Positions 8,733 to 17,012 of a stretch of 38,958 nt of DNA are shown one piece after another. The stretch is taken from positions 1-38,958 of the forward strand of contig JBAXHO010000010.1 in the NCBI GenBank assembly GCA_037138855.1, given 5' to 3'. Under the pieces are notes generated by a model, which saw nothing but the letters and a program-made list of their open reading frames with translations, was not told the DNA's origin and did not search any database. Source of the stretch: JBAXHO01 sp037138855. Its GTDB lineage: Bacteria > Patescibacteriota > Dojkabacteria > B142 > OLB20. The stretch's first letter is position 1. The number at the start of each line of letters is the position of its first letter. The translations under genes were made by a program, and so were the position numbers.

Positions 8733-9372
8733 GCGGTTGGTTCTTTTTTAGAAATTTAACGATTAATGTAATTACAAAGATTAAAATGAAAAATCCAAAG
8801 ATTGTTAGGATGATCCAAGGTTTTTGATTACTTACATTTTTTACACTTGACTCCAGATTAATTGGAAAATGAGATTTAAAATCATAGAAAGTTTTGATTG
8901 TACTTGATTGGCGTTTAGTCAAAATATTTAAAGTATTGGAATTGATCACTGCTGTATTGTCAGTAAATTTGACTTCACTGATCCCATCATGGAGGACACG
9001 AAATTTAATTTTAGCAATTTCTCCATTACCATTATAAAATCTTCCAGCTGTAAGGAATCTGGAAAGATTGATAACACCAGGTTTTGTAAAGTTCTCATCA
9101 GCTACTGAACCGAGTATGCTATTACTGCTATCAATGCCCAATACTTGAAGTTGGTTTTGTGGATAGATTAAGTCAGCAGATACTACGTTTACCAGGTCAT
9201 TATTAGTATTAAGCATTACAGTGAGGACAAATTCTTCACCTTGTCTCGCCAGGAGATTATTTGGAAATAGTGATAATTCAGCACCAGATGCAGCTTTGAC
9301 AGGGATAGAGAAGAGAGCAGTAGCTATTGCTCCAAAAATGAAAATTAAAATTAATTTTGTGTTCAGATTCAT
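8704..9372 (-). CDS. Membrane-anchored cohesin-domain protein
   Basis: The first gene of the cohesin/dockerin operon encodes 222 residues: signal peptide (1-27, ending PVKA), a cohesin-type domain (about 29-160) with the strand pattern ELSLFPNNLLARQGEEFVL, VNVVSADLIYPQNQLQVLGI and GNGEIAKIKFRVL, and a C-terminal membrane helix (PWIILTIFGFFILIFVI...) with a basic cytoplasmic tail. It lacks an LPXTG motif, so it would be held by its own membrane helix. It overlaps the next gene by up to 29 bases. The presence of two cohesin proteins and one dockerin suggests a small scaffold rather than a true cellulosome; no glycoside hydrolase is visible in the window. Confidence 0.8.
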   Translation of the reverse strand: MNLNTKLILIFIFGAIATALFSIPVKAASGAELSLFPNNLLARQGEEFVLTVMLNTNNDLVNVVSADLIYPQNQLQVLGIDSSNSILGSVADENFTKPGVINLSRFLTAGRFYNGNGEIAKIKFRVLHDGISEVKFTDNTAVINSNTLNILTKRQSSTIKTFYDFKSHFPINLESSVKNVSNQKPWIILTIFGFFILIFVITLIVKFLKKNQPHETKYLPNV

Positions 9373-9472
9373 TAGAAAATATTCCGGAAATATTACTATA
9401 GTCTAGAATATTCAATGTGTGGCTGCAAGGAAAAAGTATCAAGCAGAAGGGGTTGCCGTTTACCGATTTCCC

Positions 9473-10540
9473 TCACACATACTTCTCTTTCCCTTGTTTT
9501 TCCAGTTCTGCGACCATTTTTTTGACATCAGGAACTTTATCTTTATGGACAATTAAAAGTGCATCATTCATGTTGACGACGACATAGCCATCGAGACCAA
9601 TGGTAGTTACTACTTTGTTTTCTTCATAATTAAATACTAGGGAATCGGTAGTATCCAAAAGTACAGTTTCTCCTTTGGTGGCATTTTCTTTACGCTCAGG
9701 CACTAAAACACGCTTTAAGGCAAATAATGTACCAGGATCATCCCAACCTAAATCAGTATTGATCACTTTAGCTGCTGCAGGTGATGTGTGATGAGTGATA
9801 GCATCATCTAAACTGATTGATTCCAGGGTTGGGTAAATTTGATTTAATAATTGAGGATTAGCAATAATTTTTTGTAACTCAGCATACATTTTCGGTTGAT
9901 ATTTTTGATAAAGACTCAAGACATAAGCAACTGAAGTTATTAAATAACCTGTATTCCAGAATGCTTTGCCAGATTTAAATAATTTTTTACATAATTCTAA
10001 TTCCGGGCGGTATACCCAACTGGCAAATTCCCAGATTGAGAGATCTTTGGTATGTTTGATTTCTTTAGATACTGAAATCCAACCCAGGTTATGATTGGGA
10101 AAAGTGGGATTTTCACCAATGAAGACAAATTGTTCAGGATTTTGCTTGATTAATTCTTCACCTGTTAATAAAGCCTTGCAAAAGTTTTCCGGTTTTTTCA
10201 TTACTGAATCAGACCAAAGTATGGCTACTGCACCCTGGTAACCAGTTTGTTGCAATTTCAGAAAACTTAAGCCCACTGCAGGAGCGAGGTCGCGCTTAGC
10301 TGGTTCTAGAAGAAAATTTGCTTCAGGTAAATCAGGTTGTTGCTCTTTAAGAATAGGAGCAAATTTTTCATTAGTACTGACATAAATATCAGAAAGTTTG
10401 ATAACTGGAGCCACGTTCTTGATTGTTTGTTGAAAAGTTGAAGCTCCATTTATGAATTTCTCAAATTGTTTTGGGGAATTTTTTCGGCTTAAAGGCCAAA
10501 GTCTGGTACCATGACCACCTGCAAAAATGATTGCTTTCAT
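9473..10540 (-). CDS. manC: Mannose-1-phosphate guanylyltransferase
   Basis: The enzyme makes GDP-mannose from mannose-1-phosphate and GTP for surface glycans. The first 25 residues from the chosen start, MKAIIFAGGHGTRLWPLSR, are the nucleotidyltransferase signature (GG-x-GTR-x-WPLSR), with KQF just after. Later blocks NHNLGWISV, FWNTGYLI and GWDDPGTLFAL fit the ManC/GMP family, and GYVVVNMNDALLIVHKD is the usual end of the core. At 355 residues it contains the catalytic domain only, without the fused phosphomannose isomerase. The open frame continues 25 codons upstream, but ATG at 10540 is placed exactly before the conserved MKAIIFAGG. It stands divergent from efp. Confidence 0.92.
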   Translation of the reverse strand: MKAIIFAGGHGTRLWPLSRKNSPKQFEKFINGASTFQQTIKNVAPVIKLSDIYVSTNEKFAPILKEQQPDLPEANFLLEPAKRDLAPAVGLSFLKLQQTGYQGAVAILWSDSVMKKPENFCKALLTGEELIKQNPEQFVFIGENPTFPNHNLGWISVSKEIKHTKDLSIWEFASWVYRPELELCKKLFKSGKAFWNTGYLITSVAYVLSLYQKYQPKMYAELQKIIANPQLLNQIYPTLESISLDDAITHHTSPAAAKVINTDLGWDDPGTLFALKRVLVPERKENATKGETVLLDTTDSLVFNYEENKVVTTIGLDGYVVVNMNDALLIVHKDKVPDVKKMVAELEKQGKEKYV

Positions 10541-10653
10541 ATCTACCGTTCGATAAAAAGTAATGTGTTTATTATAGTAGAAAGTAGTGTGAAGTGGAAA
10601 GTGAAAAAGTATCAAGCTTTATACATCTGATTCCAATTTTTCTACCTTTAATA

Positions 10654-10659
10654 TATAAT
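10654..10659 (+). promoter_or_regulatory. Possible -10 box for the efp-epmA operon
   Basis: TATAAT lies about 50 bases before the efp ATG in the divergent manC-efp gap. No good -35 box was found at the right distance, and the region is very AT-rich, so this is a weak assignment. Confidence 0.35.
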
Positions 10660-10710
10660 ACAATATTATGTTTTCACCTATTATCTTTTAACTTTTAGCT
10701 AATAATCTCC

Positions 10711-11271
10711 ATGTCTCAGACCAATAGTATTCATAAAGGGATGTTTATCCTTTATAACAAACAACCACATTACATTGTAGAGCGGGAATTTTATAAGCCA
10801 GGTAAAGGCGGTGCTTATAATAAATTAAAGTTGAAGAATGTGGATAATGGTAGTATTTTGGCGATTACGATGAGATCTGAAGAAAAAGTGGAAGAGATTG
10901 ATGTTTCTACAAGAACCATGCAGTTTCTTTATTGTGATGAAGATAAAGCATATTTTATGGATCCGGTCACTTTTGATCAAGTGGATGTAATGTTGGAAAT
11001 GATTGCTGGCGGTACTAATTATTTACATACAGAAGGTAAATATATTATCAGCTATTATGACGAAAAGCCAATTACAGTCCAAGTTCCGCTTAAATTAACA
11101 TTAGCTGTGGTAGATACTGCACCAGGTGGAGACCGGGGGAATACAGCTACTAATGCTACCAAAGAGGCAGTTCTTGAGACTGGTGTCAAAGTTCAAGTTC
11201 CATTGTTCGTAAAGGTAGGTGATAGGATTATCATTAATACAGAAACCAATACCTATTACTCCAAAGAGTAA
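10711..11271 (+). CDS. efp: Elongation factor P
   Basis: EF-P enters the ribosome E site and relieves stalling at proline runs. The 186-residue protein has the three-domain length and the modification loop KPGKGGAYNKLKLKN, where Lys32 corresponds to the lysine modified by EpmA in other bacteria. Domain III contains DTAPGGDRGNTATNATKEAVLETG, close to the EF-P signature. The stop TAA runs directly into the ATG of an EpmA-like gene, so the two are co-transcribed and probably coupled in translation. No Shine-Dalgarno motif precedes the start. Confidence 0.94.
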   Translation: MSQTNSIHKGMFILYNKQPHYIVEREFYKPGKGGAYNKLKLKNVDNGSILAITMRSEEKVEEIDVSTRTMQFLYCDEDKAYFMDPVTFDQVDVMLEMIAGGTNYLHTEGKYIISYYDEKPITVQVPLKLTLAVVDTAPGGDRGNTATNATKEAVLETGVKVQVPLFVKVGDRIIINTETNTYYSKE

Positions 11272-12336
11272 ATGCAAACTTGGGAAAATCTCAAAAAGAA
11301 TCCGCAATTTTTTGAACGTTATTTTGTCAAAGAATATTTACTTGCTGCCATTCGCAAGTATTTTAGCGAGCGTAAATATCACGAACTGGAAGTGCCAATT
11401 CTCACCAATGCATTACCTCAGGAACGTTATCTGGATGTGCTTACAACCAATATTGCTTTGCAGAATGGCACGATTCATCAGGCATATTTAATTCCTACTA
11501 CAGAAACTTTTAATAAAAAAATTCTTGCTGCCGGACTTGGCAATCATTTTGTCATCTCCAAGGTTTTCCGGGCCCTCGAAGAAATTAGTACCAATCATAG
11601 TCCGGAGTTTACCATGTTGGAATGGTATACACTAGGTAAAGATTATTTTTTCCTGATGAAACAAACACAGGATTTACTTAGAAAAATTATCAAAGAAACG
11701 TTCAAGAAATTGAAGAAAAAATACAATGGAAAACTTTTTTATCAGGGACAGGAAGTTGATTTACAATCGGAATTTTATCGTTTTTCTGTACCGGATTTAG
11801 TGAAAAAATATTTAGGAGTTTCTCTAGATAAAATTCAAACAGTGGAAGCTTTTCGAACAGAATTGATGAAATTTATTTCTGTTTCTGAAAGTAGCGACTG
11901 GCAGACAGTTTTCGAGCTATTTATGGCTAATCTTGTTGAACCGGAACTCAAATGGGATCGTCCGGTTTTCATTTATAATTTCCCAAAAATTCTTTGTCCA
12001 CTAGTCAAACCAAATAAAAAGAATCATCTGGTTTCAGAAAAAGTTGAATTGTATATTGCCGGAAAGGAAGTGGCCAATGGTTATTCAGAGTTGACTGACT
12101 GGAAGCTCCAGGAAGCGAATTTCTTGGTAGAAGAGCAGGCGAGAAAGGAACTTGGCAAAAGTCCGGTGGCCTTTGACCATGAACTTGTCAAAGCACTCAA
12201 AGCCGGCATGCCGGAAGTAGCCGGAATTGGTATGGGAATTGATCGTCTGGCAATGATGGTTGCCAATGCCACCACAATATCTGAGATTAATTATTTCCCG
12301 GCCAGCGAAGCGTTTGAAGAGGAAGGAAAGAAATAG
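11272..12336 (+). CDS. epmA: EpmA-like EF-P lysyltransferase (LysRS paralogue)
   Basis: The 354-residue protein is the catalytic core of a class II lysyl-tRNA synthetase without the anticodon-binding domain. Motif 2 is FRALEEISTNHSPEFTMLEW (99-118), a later block GKEVANGYSELTD matches EpmA closely, and motif 3 is GIGMGIDRLAM (318-328) with its arginine. EpmA (PoxA/GenX/YjeA) attaches lysine or beta-lysine to EF-P; the adjacent efp with Lys32 makes that role very likely. No EpmB aminomutase is in the window, so the donor could be alpha-lysine or the aminomutase could be elsewhere. It is about 30 residues longer than the E. coli protein, mostly from a lysine-rich insert near 135-150. Confidence 0.9.
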   Translation: MQTWENLKKNPQFFERYFVKEYLLAAIRKYFSERKYHELEVPILTNALPQERYLDVLTTNIALQNGTIHQAYLIPTTETFNKKILAAGLGNHFVISKVFRALEEISTNHSPEFTMLEWYTLGKDYFFLMKQTQDLLRKIIKETFKKLKKKYNGKLFYQGQEVDLQSEFYRFSVPDLVKKYLGVSLDKIQTVEAFRTELMKFISVSESSDWQTVFELFMANLVEPELKWDRPVFIYNFPKILCPLVKPNKKNHLVSEKVELYIAGKEVANGYSELTDWKLQEANFLVEEQARKELGKSPVAFDHELVKALKAGMPEVAGIGMGIDRLAMMVANATTISEINYFPASEAFEEEGKK

Positions 12337-12353
12337 TAGCTAGTAGCTGGTAT

Positions 12354-12409
12354 CTAGTATCTGGTAGACAAGGAGATTCGAGTTTCGATCCTGAACTTGT
12401 TTCAGGACG
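12354..12409 (+). repeat. 56-bp perfect direct repeat, copy 1
   Basis: This segment is identical base for base to 22232-22287. It begins in a TAGCTGGTATCTAGTATCTGG word and ends in the hairpin TCCTGAACTTGTTTCAGGA (7-bp stem, 5-base loop). Both copies lie between two plus-strand genes, downstream of one stop codon and before an A/T-rich TTAACTCTTA leader. Confidence 0.92.
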
Positions 12410-12524
12410 AGATTCGCTTTTCGTTTCCCTATATTCCTAGATTCTTAATTCTTAATTTTTAATTCTTAACTCTTATCTCTTATCTCATAACTATTATCTC
12501 TTAACTTTTATCTATTTTTTTCCC

Positions 12525-13250
12525 ATGTCCCCCAATGATCCTACTGCACAATTTTATGATCTCAAGGATGAAGTAGCTCTGGAAATTACTGATGCGGAAG
12601 TCGCTTTGATTAATACTATTGTGGAAAGTCCGGCGAAAATCCTCGATATTGGTTGTGGTACCGGGCGACATTTGATTCCATTGAATAAATCAAGACATCA
12701 TTTATTTGGTCTGGACAATTCTCGCGAGCATTTGAAAATTTTGAGAGCTAAATATCCACAAGCAAAATTTCAGCAAACTAATTTTTGGGATTTTCAGACT
12801 AAAGAAAAATTTGATTTGATCATCTTGATGTGGAATGCCTTTAATGAAATTGTACTTGAAGATCAGGAATTAATTGAATTTTTTAAAAAATGTCAGCAAT
12901 TTTTACAGCCAAGAGGAAAGATTTTAATAAATTTTATGAACTTTCCAAAGCTAGATTTATCTCATTGGCATGCAGAATCAGGACGGGAATTGGACGGAAT
13001 AAAATATAAATTTTCATGGCAGGTTCAAGATTTCGATCCCGAAACCAATACAACAATTTCTAAAGAAACTATCAGTTGGCTGGAAGTTGAGATTAGCACT
13101 GAAATTAAACAACGCTGGTGGCAGCTTGCAGAAATTGAGCGTGTAGCAACTGATTTCGGCTTTAACAGCGAGGCGAAGTCGCTTAGTGTTAATGACGATA
13201 TTTATTTGATACTGCAGGGACGTATAGCAATACGCCAGTGCTATCGATAA
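12525..13250 (+). CDS. Class I SAM-dependent methyltransferase
   Basis: A 241-residue Rossmann-fold methyltransferase: motif I ILDIGCGTGRHLIPL (around 40-54), the acidic end of strand 2 in FGLDNSREHL, motif II FDLIILMWNAFNEI, and LQPRGKILINFMNF after it. The substrate is unknown. The C-terminal 30 or so residues are odd: bases 13163-13191 form an inverted repeat (TAACAGCGA...TCGC-TTAG-TGTTA) and bases 13225-13237 are the reverse complement of an intergenic word at 4216-4228, so the protein tail (GRIAIRQCYR) is encoded by repeat DNA. The start ATG follows a long T/A/C-rich leader with no ribosome binding site. Confidence 0.8.
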   Translation: MSPNDPTAQFYDLKDEVALEITDAEVALINTIVESPAKILDIGCGTGRHLIPLNKSRHHLFGLDNSREHLKILRAKYPQAKFQQTNFWDFQTKEKFDLIILMWNAFNEIVLEDQELIEFFKKCQQFLQPRGKILINFMNFPKLDLSHWHAESGRELDGIKYKFSWQVQDFDPETNTTISKETISWLEVEISTEIKQRWWQLAEIERVATDFGFNSEAKSLSVNDDIYLILQGRIAIRQCYR

Positions 13251-13324
13251 TCTGCCCCAAATTGCAAATTGCTTTCTGCCCTCTGATTCGAGATTCGAAA
13301 TTCGAGATTCGTTTCCGTAGATTC

Positions 13325-14038
13325 TTAGATTCTTAACTTCTTTCTCATTATTTGCCACTCCAGAATCAAATGCACAAGCATTAGCATTGCCCACATATAA
13401 AGAAAATCTTCGAAGGGAATATTGAAAAATCTCAAACCGGAAAACTGGGAGGAATTGTACCAAACAATCGGATTTTTACTGATGGTTGAAATTCCAGTGG
13501 TTAAAAAATGATTAACAATTGTAAAAGGAATCAGGTTGAAAAAATATGATACCAGGAGAACTTTGAAACGAGGTGTCTGCTTCCAAATAGCAAAACTGAA
13601 AAGTAGGATGTTAATTCCACAAACAGTAGCAGTGTATGAATGCGTAGCAAAGATTGCAGTAAAAAATGTCGGGAAGAGAAAGAGCAAGAGGATAATTTTA
13701 AAAAATTGAGCGCGGGCTTCGTTAATTAATTTAGATTTACGCAGTAAATAATAAGTGAAGAAGCAGCAATAAGGGATGACTAAAAAGAAAAGGACTTCTT
13801 CCAGGGGTAAATTGACGATTTTGCTGCCGATTAAATATTCTGAAGAAAATCCCCAAACTCCTTGAGCTGTAAAGATAATATCCCAGATTACAAAACAAAA
13901 TGCCGTCACTGTAATTGCAATAAATAATGGACGATAAATAGTTTTATAATTAAATTTTCGATAAAAACTAGCCAGAAAAACCGGCAACCAACTAATCAAT
14001 AATATTAATGAATAAGTCCACATTATCTGTTTATCCAT
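13325..14038 (-). CDS. crtYcd: CrtYcd-type fused lycopene cyclase
   Basis: The 237-residue membrane protein is built from two similar halves, each with three or so hydrophobic segments, as in fused CrtYc-CrtYd lycopene cyclases. The first half has WGFSSEYLIG...LPLEEVLFF (PLEE at 78-81); the second half has the equivalent RFFNIPFEDFLYMW (PFED at 208-211). These acidic motifs are the family's key residues. The enzyme closes the ends of lycopene to beta (or epsilon) rings in the membrane. It is third in the crtI-crtB-crtYcd operon. Two starts are possible: ATG at 14038 (15 bases inside crtB) or ATG at 14023, which overlaps the crtB stop as TAATG. Confidence 0.87.
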   Translation of the reverse strand: MDKQIMWTYSLILLISWLPVFLASFYRKFNYKTIYRPLFIAITVTAFCFVIWDIIFTAQGVWGFSSEYLIGSKIVNLPLEEVLFFLVIPYCCFFTYYLLRKSKLINEARAQFFKIILLLFLFPTFFTAIFATHSYTATVCGINILLFSFAIWKQTPRFKVLLVSYFFNLIPFTIVNHFLTTGISTISKNPIVWYNSSQFSGLRFFNIPFEDFLYMWAMLMLVHLILEWQIMRKKLRI

Positions 14039-14850
14039 GATTTAAGAAAAGTAAAATAAATCAAACTTTTTCTTGGTTTGATTTTTTCAGAGTAGATTCG
14101 TAGTGGATCTTTGAGAATTTGCTGAGCAGTCCAAAGATACATTTGGGTTGCAGTAATTATGGGAATCCGGCTCTTCCTTGGGATCAAAGCAATTCCTGGA
14201 CTCGCTTCATTAAGTAAATGTTTAAATTTGCCAATTTGGGCGGTTATAAAACGCTGAAAATTATCAAGGTTAAGACTGACATGTTTTTTATCCAAAGAGT
14301 TTAGTTGATATTTTTTTAATTCATTTTTTGGGAAATACATTCTTCCGAGTTTTAAGTCTTCGGCAATATCACGAATAAAATTAATTAATTGAAAAGCATA
14401 GCCAAGCTTTTTGGCATAAACATAAGCTTTTTCATTAATCTCTAAAATCCTGGCCAGCATTAAGCCGATTACTTCTGCAGAGCCATAAATATAATTATCC
14501 AAATCTAACTGAGTATTAATTTGATTTTTACTAAGATCAAAATTCATCGATTTAAAAAATGCCTTAGTCCAGCTAGTTGGGAAGTTGTATTTTTTTTCTA
14601 ATTTCTTGAAGCCACTAATAATTGGATCGATTAAGGAATTTTCAGCAGCGGTCTCATGGTATGCCTTTATGAATTTTTTTAATCCAGCTTGATCCTGAGG
14701 TTTTTGATCAACGAAATTATCTGCTGTACGAACAAAGGCATATAAGACAAAAATATCATTTCTGGCTTTTTTGGGAAAAAAAATGCTGGAATTATAAAAG
14801 GTCGTACTACCATTTTGAAAAATTTCTTTTAATTTTTGCTTTTTATTCAT
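14023..14850 (-). CDS. crtB: Phytoene synthase
   Basis: A 275-residue squalene/phytoene synthase family protein that condenses two geranylgeranyl diphosphates. The first aspartate-rich motif is RTADNFVD (41-48), where the common DDxxD is DNxxD; the second is LINFIRDIAEDLKLGRMYFP (155-174) with D161 and D165 in place. YIYGSAEVIGLM (120-131) is the usual Y-x-x-G/A-V-G block. Flanking desaturase and cyclase genes support phytoene rather than squalene as product. It overlaps crtI by 8 bases and has no Shine-Dalgarno motif. Confidence 0.9.
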   Translation of the reverse strand: MNKKQKLKEIFQNGSTTFYNSSIFFPKKARNDIFVLYAFVRTADNFVDQKPQDQAGLKKFIKAYHETAAENSLIDPIISGFKKLEKKYNFPTSWTKAFFKSMNFDLSKNQINTQLDLDNYIYGSAEVIGLMLARILEINEKAYVYAKKLGYAFQLINFIRDIAEDLKLGRMYFPKNELKKYQLNSLDKKHVSLNLDNFQRFITAQIGKFKHLLNEASPGIALIPRKSRIPIITATQMYLWTAQQILKDPLRIYSEKIKPRKSLIYFTFLKSWINR

Positions 14851-16309
14851 AAATCTTACAAATTTTAGTAGCGGTAACTTCTCCAGAAATTAATGCTAAA
14901 GGTACTCCAATCCCAGGAGCAGTAGTGGTACCTGTAAAGAAGAGATTCTTTAATTTATTGCTTTGATTGTGTGGCCGGAAGATCCCAGTCTGCCATAAGG
15001 TATTAGCGAGCCCAAAAGCATTACCATTAAAGGCATGGAAATCTGTAATCTGCTCAGCTAAACTGGTAATTTTTTCATGAACAATTGCTTTGCTAAAGTC
15101 TTCGCCGAGAATTTTGCTGATCTTTTGATAGAGGTAGGTTTTTAAGTGCTGTCTTTCTGCTTCTGTATCCTCTAAACCATTAGCAATTGGCACAAGAAAC
15201 ATAATTGCTTCCCCATTTTTAGGAGCTGCGCTCTCATCATCCTTGGAACGTACTGAAATATAGAATGAAGGGTTCTCAGGCCAGGCGGTTCTCTGGTCAA
15301 TTGTTTTAAAATGTTCTGCTGCTTCATTTGAGAAATAATAATTATGATGAAGTAGCTGGGGAAATTTTTTCTTGGTACCGACAAAGATTAAGAGCACGCT
15401 AGGAGAAAATACTTTTTTGGGCCAATAATCAGCTGAATAACTTCTGAAACTAGCTGGTAATAAGGACTGTTCCGTATGGTAGTAATCAGCATTGGAAATA
15501 ATGAGATCTGCCTGATATTCTGTAGTATTAGTTTTTACACTGGTAGCAAGTTTATTCTTGATAGTTATTGTTTCGACTGCTTCCTGATAGTGAAATTCTA
15601 CTCCTTGATCGGTAGCTATTTTTACTAGCGCTTCTACAACGCTATAAAAGCCTTTTTCAGGAAAAAATGTCCCAAGTTTAAAGTCAGCATAAAGCATTAA
15701 AATATATAAAGCCGGTACGTTATATGGAGTACCACCAAGGAAAATAGTGTGCCAGCTGAGAATTCGGCGAATTTTTTCATTGTGGAAATTTTTTTTAATA
15801 AATTGATCATAACTTTGAAACAAGTTCTTTTGTAAGAATTTCAGAATTAATTTTGGTTGGAGAAAATCCTGGAAACTGGGATCGCGATATAAGATTTCCT
15901 TGATAGCTGTATGATAAATATATTTTGCCTCTTTGAGGATCCTGGTAAACTTCAGACTGGATCCGGCCTCTAGTTTCTCAAATAGTTCTAGCATTTTGGG
16001 AATATCTGTGGAAATATCAAATGCTGCATTATCAAAGAAGGCCCGATAAGTGGGATTTAATTTTACTAAATGATAAAAATCTTCCGGTTTTTTATCAAAA
16101 ATAGCAAAAAAACGCTCAAAAGCTTCTGGCATCATATACCAGGAAGGTCCGCTATCAAACTTGAATCCATTGTTTTCAATAATTGCAGCTCTGCCCCCAG
16201 CCCGGGCATTTTTTTCAAAAACTTTAACTTGGAAGCCACGTTTAGCAAGGATTGCAGCTACAGCTAAGCCTCCAAAACCGGCACCGATCACAATTACTGT
16301 TTTTGCCAT
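14843..16309 (-). CDS. crtI: Phytoene desaturase (CrtI type)
   Basis: A 488-residue FAD-dependent desaturase that turns phytoene into lycopene. The dinucleotide-binding motif GAGFGG is at residues 9-14, followed by VKVFEKNARAGGRAAIIENNGFKFDSGPSWY, the typical start of CrtI (shown here across two blocks: VKVFEKNARAGGRA and FKFDSGPSWYMMPE). The C-terminus has NLFFTGTTTAPGIGVPLALI, matching the family's NLYxVGxxTxPGxGxPxVL signature with small changes. It is first in the carotenoid operon, starting 51 bases from the divergent GNAT gene. Related desaturases (CrtN, CrtO-like, or isomerases) share this fold; the operon partners favour CrtI. Confidence 0.9.
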   Translation of the reverse strand: MAKTVIVIGAGFGGLAVAAILAKRGFQVKVFEKNARAGGRAAIIENNGFKFDSGPSWYMMPEAFERFFAIFDKKPEDFYHLVKLNPTYRAFFDNAAFDISTDIPKMLELFEKLEAGSSLKFTRILKEAKYIYHTAIKEILYRDPSFQDFLQPKLILKFLQKNLFQSYDQFIKKNFHNEKIRRILSWHTIFLGGTPYNVPALYILMLYADFKLGTFFPEKGFYSVVEALVKIATDQGVEFHYQEAVETITIKNKLATSVKTNTTEYQADLIISNADYYHTEQSLLPASFRSYSADYWPKKVFSPSVLLIFVGTKKKFPQLLHHNYYFSNEAAEHFKTIDQRTAWPENPSFYISVRSKDDESAAPKNGEAIMFLVPIANGLEDTEAERQHLKTYLYQKISKILGEDFSKAIVHEKITSLAEQITDFHAFNGNAFGLANTLWQTGIFRPHNQSNKLKNLFFTGTTTAPGIGVPLALISGEVTATKICKIYE

Positions 16310-16320
16310 CTGAAATTCGC

Positions 16321-16326
16321 TATAAT
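16321..16326 (+). promoter_or_regulatory. TATAAT -10 box in the crtI/GNAT divergent gap
   Basis: The only 51 bases between the divergent crtI and GNAT genes hold TATAAT oriented toward the GNAT gene, 35 bases before its ATG. No strong -35 box is visible. The gap must also hold the start signals for the carotenoid operon on the other strand. Confidence 0.45.
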
Positions 16327-16360
16327 TATTTAATTTAACATAAAAGCTGTACTACTAAAA

Positions 16361-16876
16361 ATGAATTATCAAATCCGCAAACCCCAGCTTGCTGACTGGG
16401 AAAGTTACCGAACTCATCGTTTAAAAATGTTGCAGGAATTTCCTGAAGCATATTATACTTCTTATGAAGAAAATTTACTCTTTCCCCCAGAAAAGTGGGA
16501 AAACTATATTCAAGCCTCTTTGGATGCAGCAAACTCTATCACACTTGGAGCTTGGGATCAGAGCAGAATGATTGGTTCTCTGACGATATCTTGGAGTGAT
16601 AAATTCAAAACAAAACATTCAGCTGAAATCGTTGGCGTTGGTGTAGAGAAAGAGTTTCAAGGAAGAGGAATCGCTGCAGCATTATTTGAAGAAGCTTTGA
16701 AATTTATTAAAGCCAAGCCACAATTCAGCAAAGTAAACTTGGGAGTCAATGCTGAAAATCTTCCAGCAATAAGTTTATACAAGAAATTTGGTTTTCAGGA
16801 ATCTGGAAGAAAACGTCAAGATATCAAAATAGGTGAGCGTTATTATGATACGCTGGAGATGGAGATGTTTATTTAG
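16361..16876 (+). CDS. GNAT-family N-acetyltransferase
   Basis: A complete 171-residue GNAT domain. The acetyl-CoA pyrophosphate loop is EKEFQGRGIAAALFEEAL (around 104-121), matching Q/R-x-x-G-x-G/A, and NLGVNAENLPAISLYKKFGFQESGR is the usual strand 5-helix 4 region (NxxAxxLYxKxGF). The N-terminal part, IRKPQLADWESYRTHRLKML, is the standard first strand and helix. Substrate is unknown; similarity is to the small RimJ/RimI-like and spermidine-type enzymes. It is divergent from the carotenoid operon. Confidence 0.85.
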   Translation: MNYQIRKPQLADWESYRTHRLKMLQEFPEAYYTSYEENLLFPPEKWENYIQASLDAANSITLGAWDQSRMIGSLTISWSDKFKTKHSAEIVGVGVEKEFQGRGIAAALFEEALKFIKAKPQFSKVNLGVNAENLPAISLYKKFGFQESGRKRQDIKIGERYYDTLEMEMFI

Positions 16877-17012
16877 TAGCTAGGTAGCTGGTAGCTAGTA
16901 TCTGGTATAGAGAAAGTAGGAAGTCAGCGAGAATTGTTCAAAGCTTTCACTACTCGCCCTTTTACTTTTAACTCATAACTTTTATCTTTTACTTATAATT
17001 AATTCTCAATCA

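Noticed and set aside
10541..10615. Longer N-terminus of mannose-1-phosphate guanylyltransferase
   Set aside because: The conserved first strand starts exactly at the ATG at 10540; the extension has no family match.
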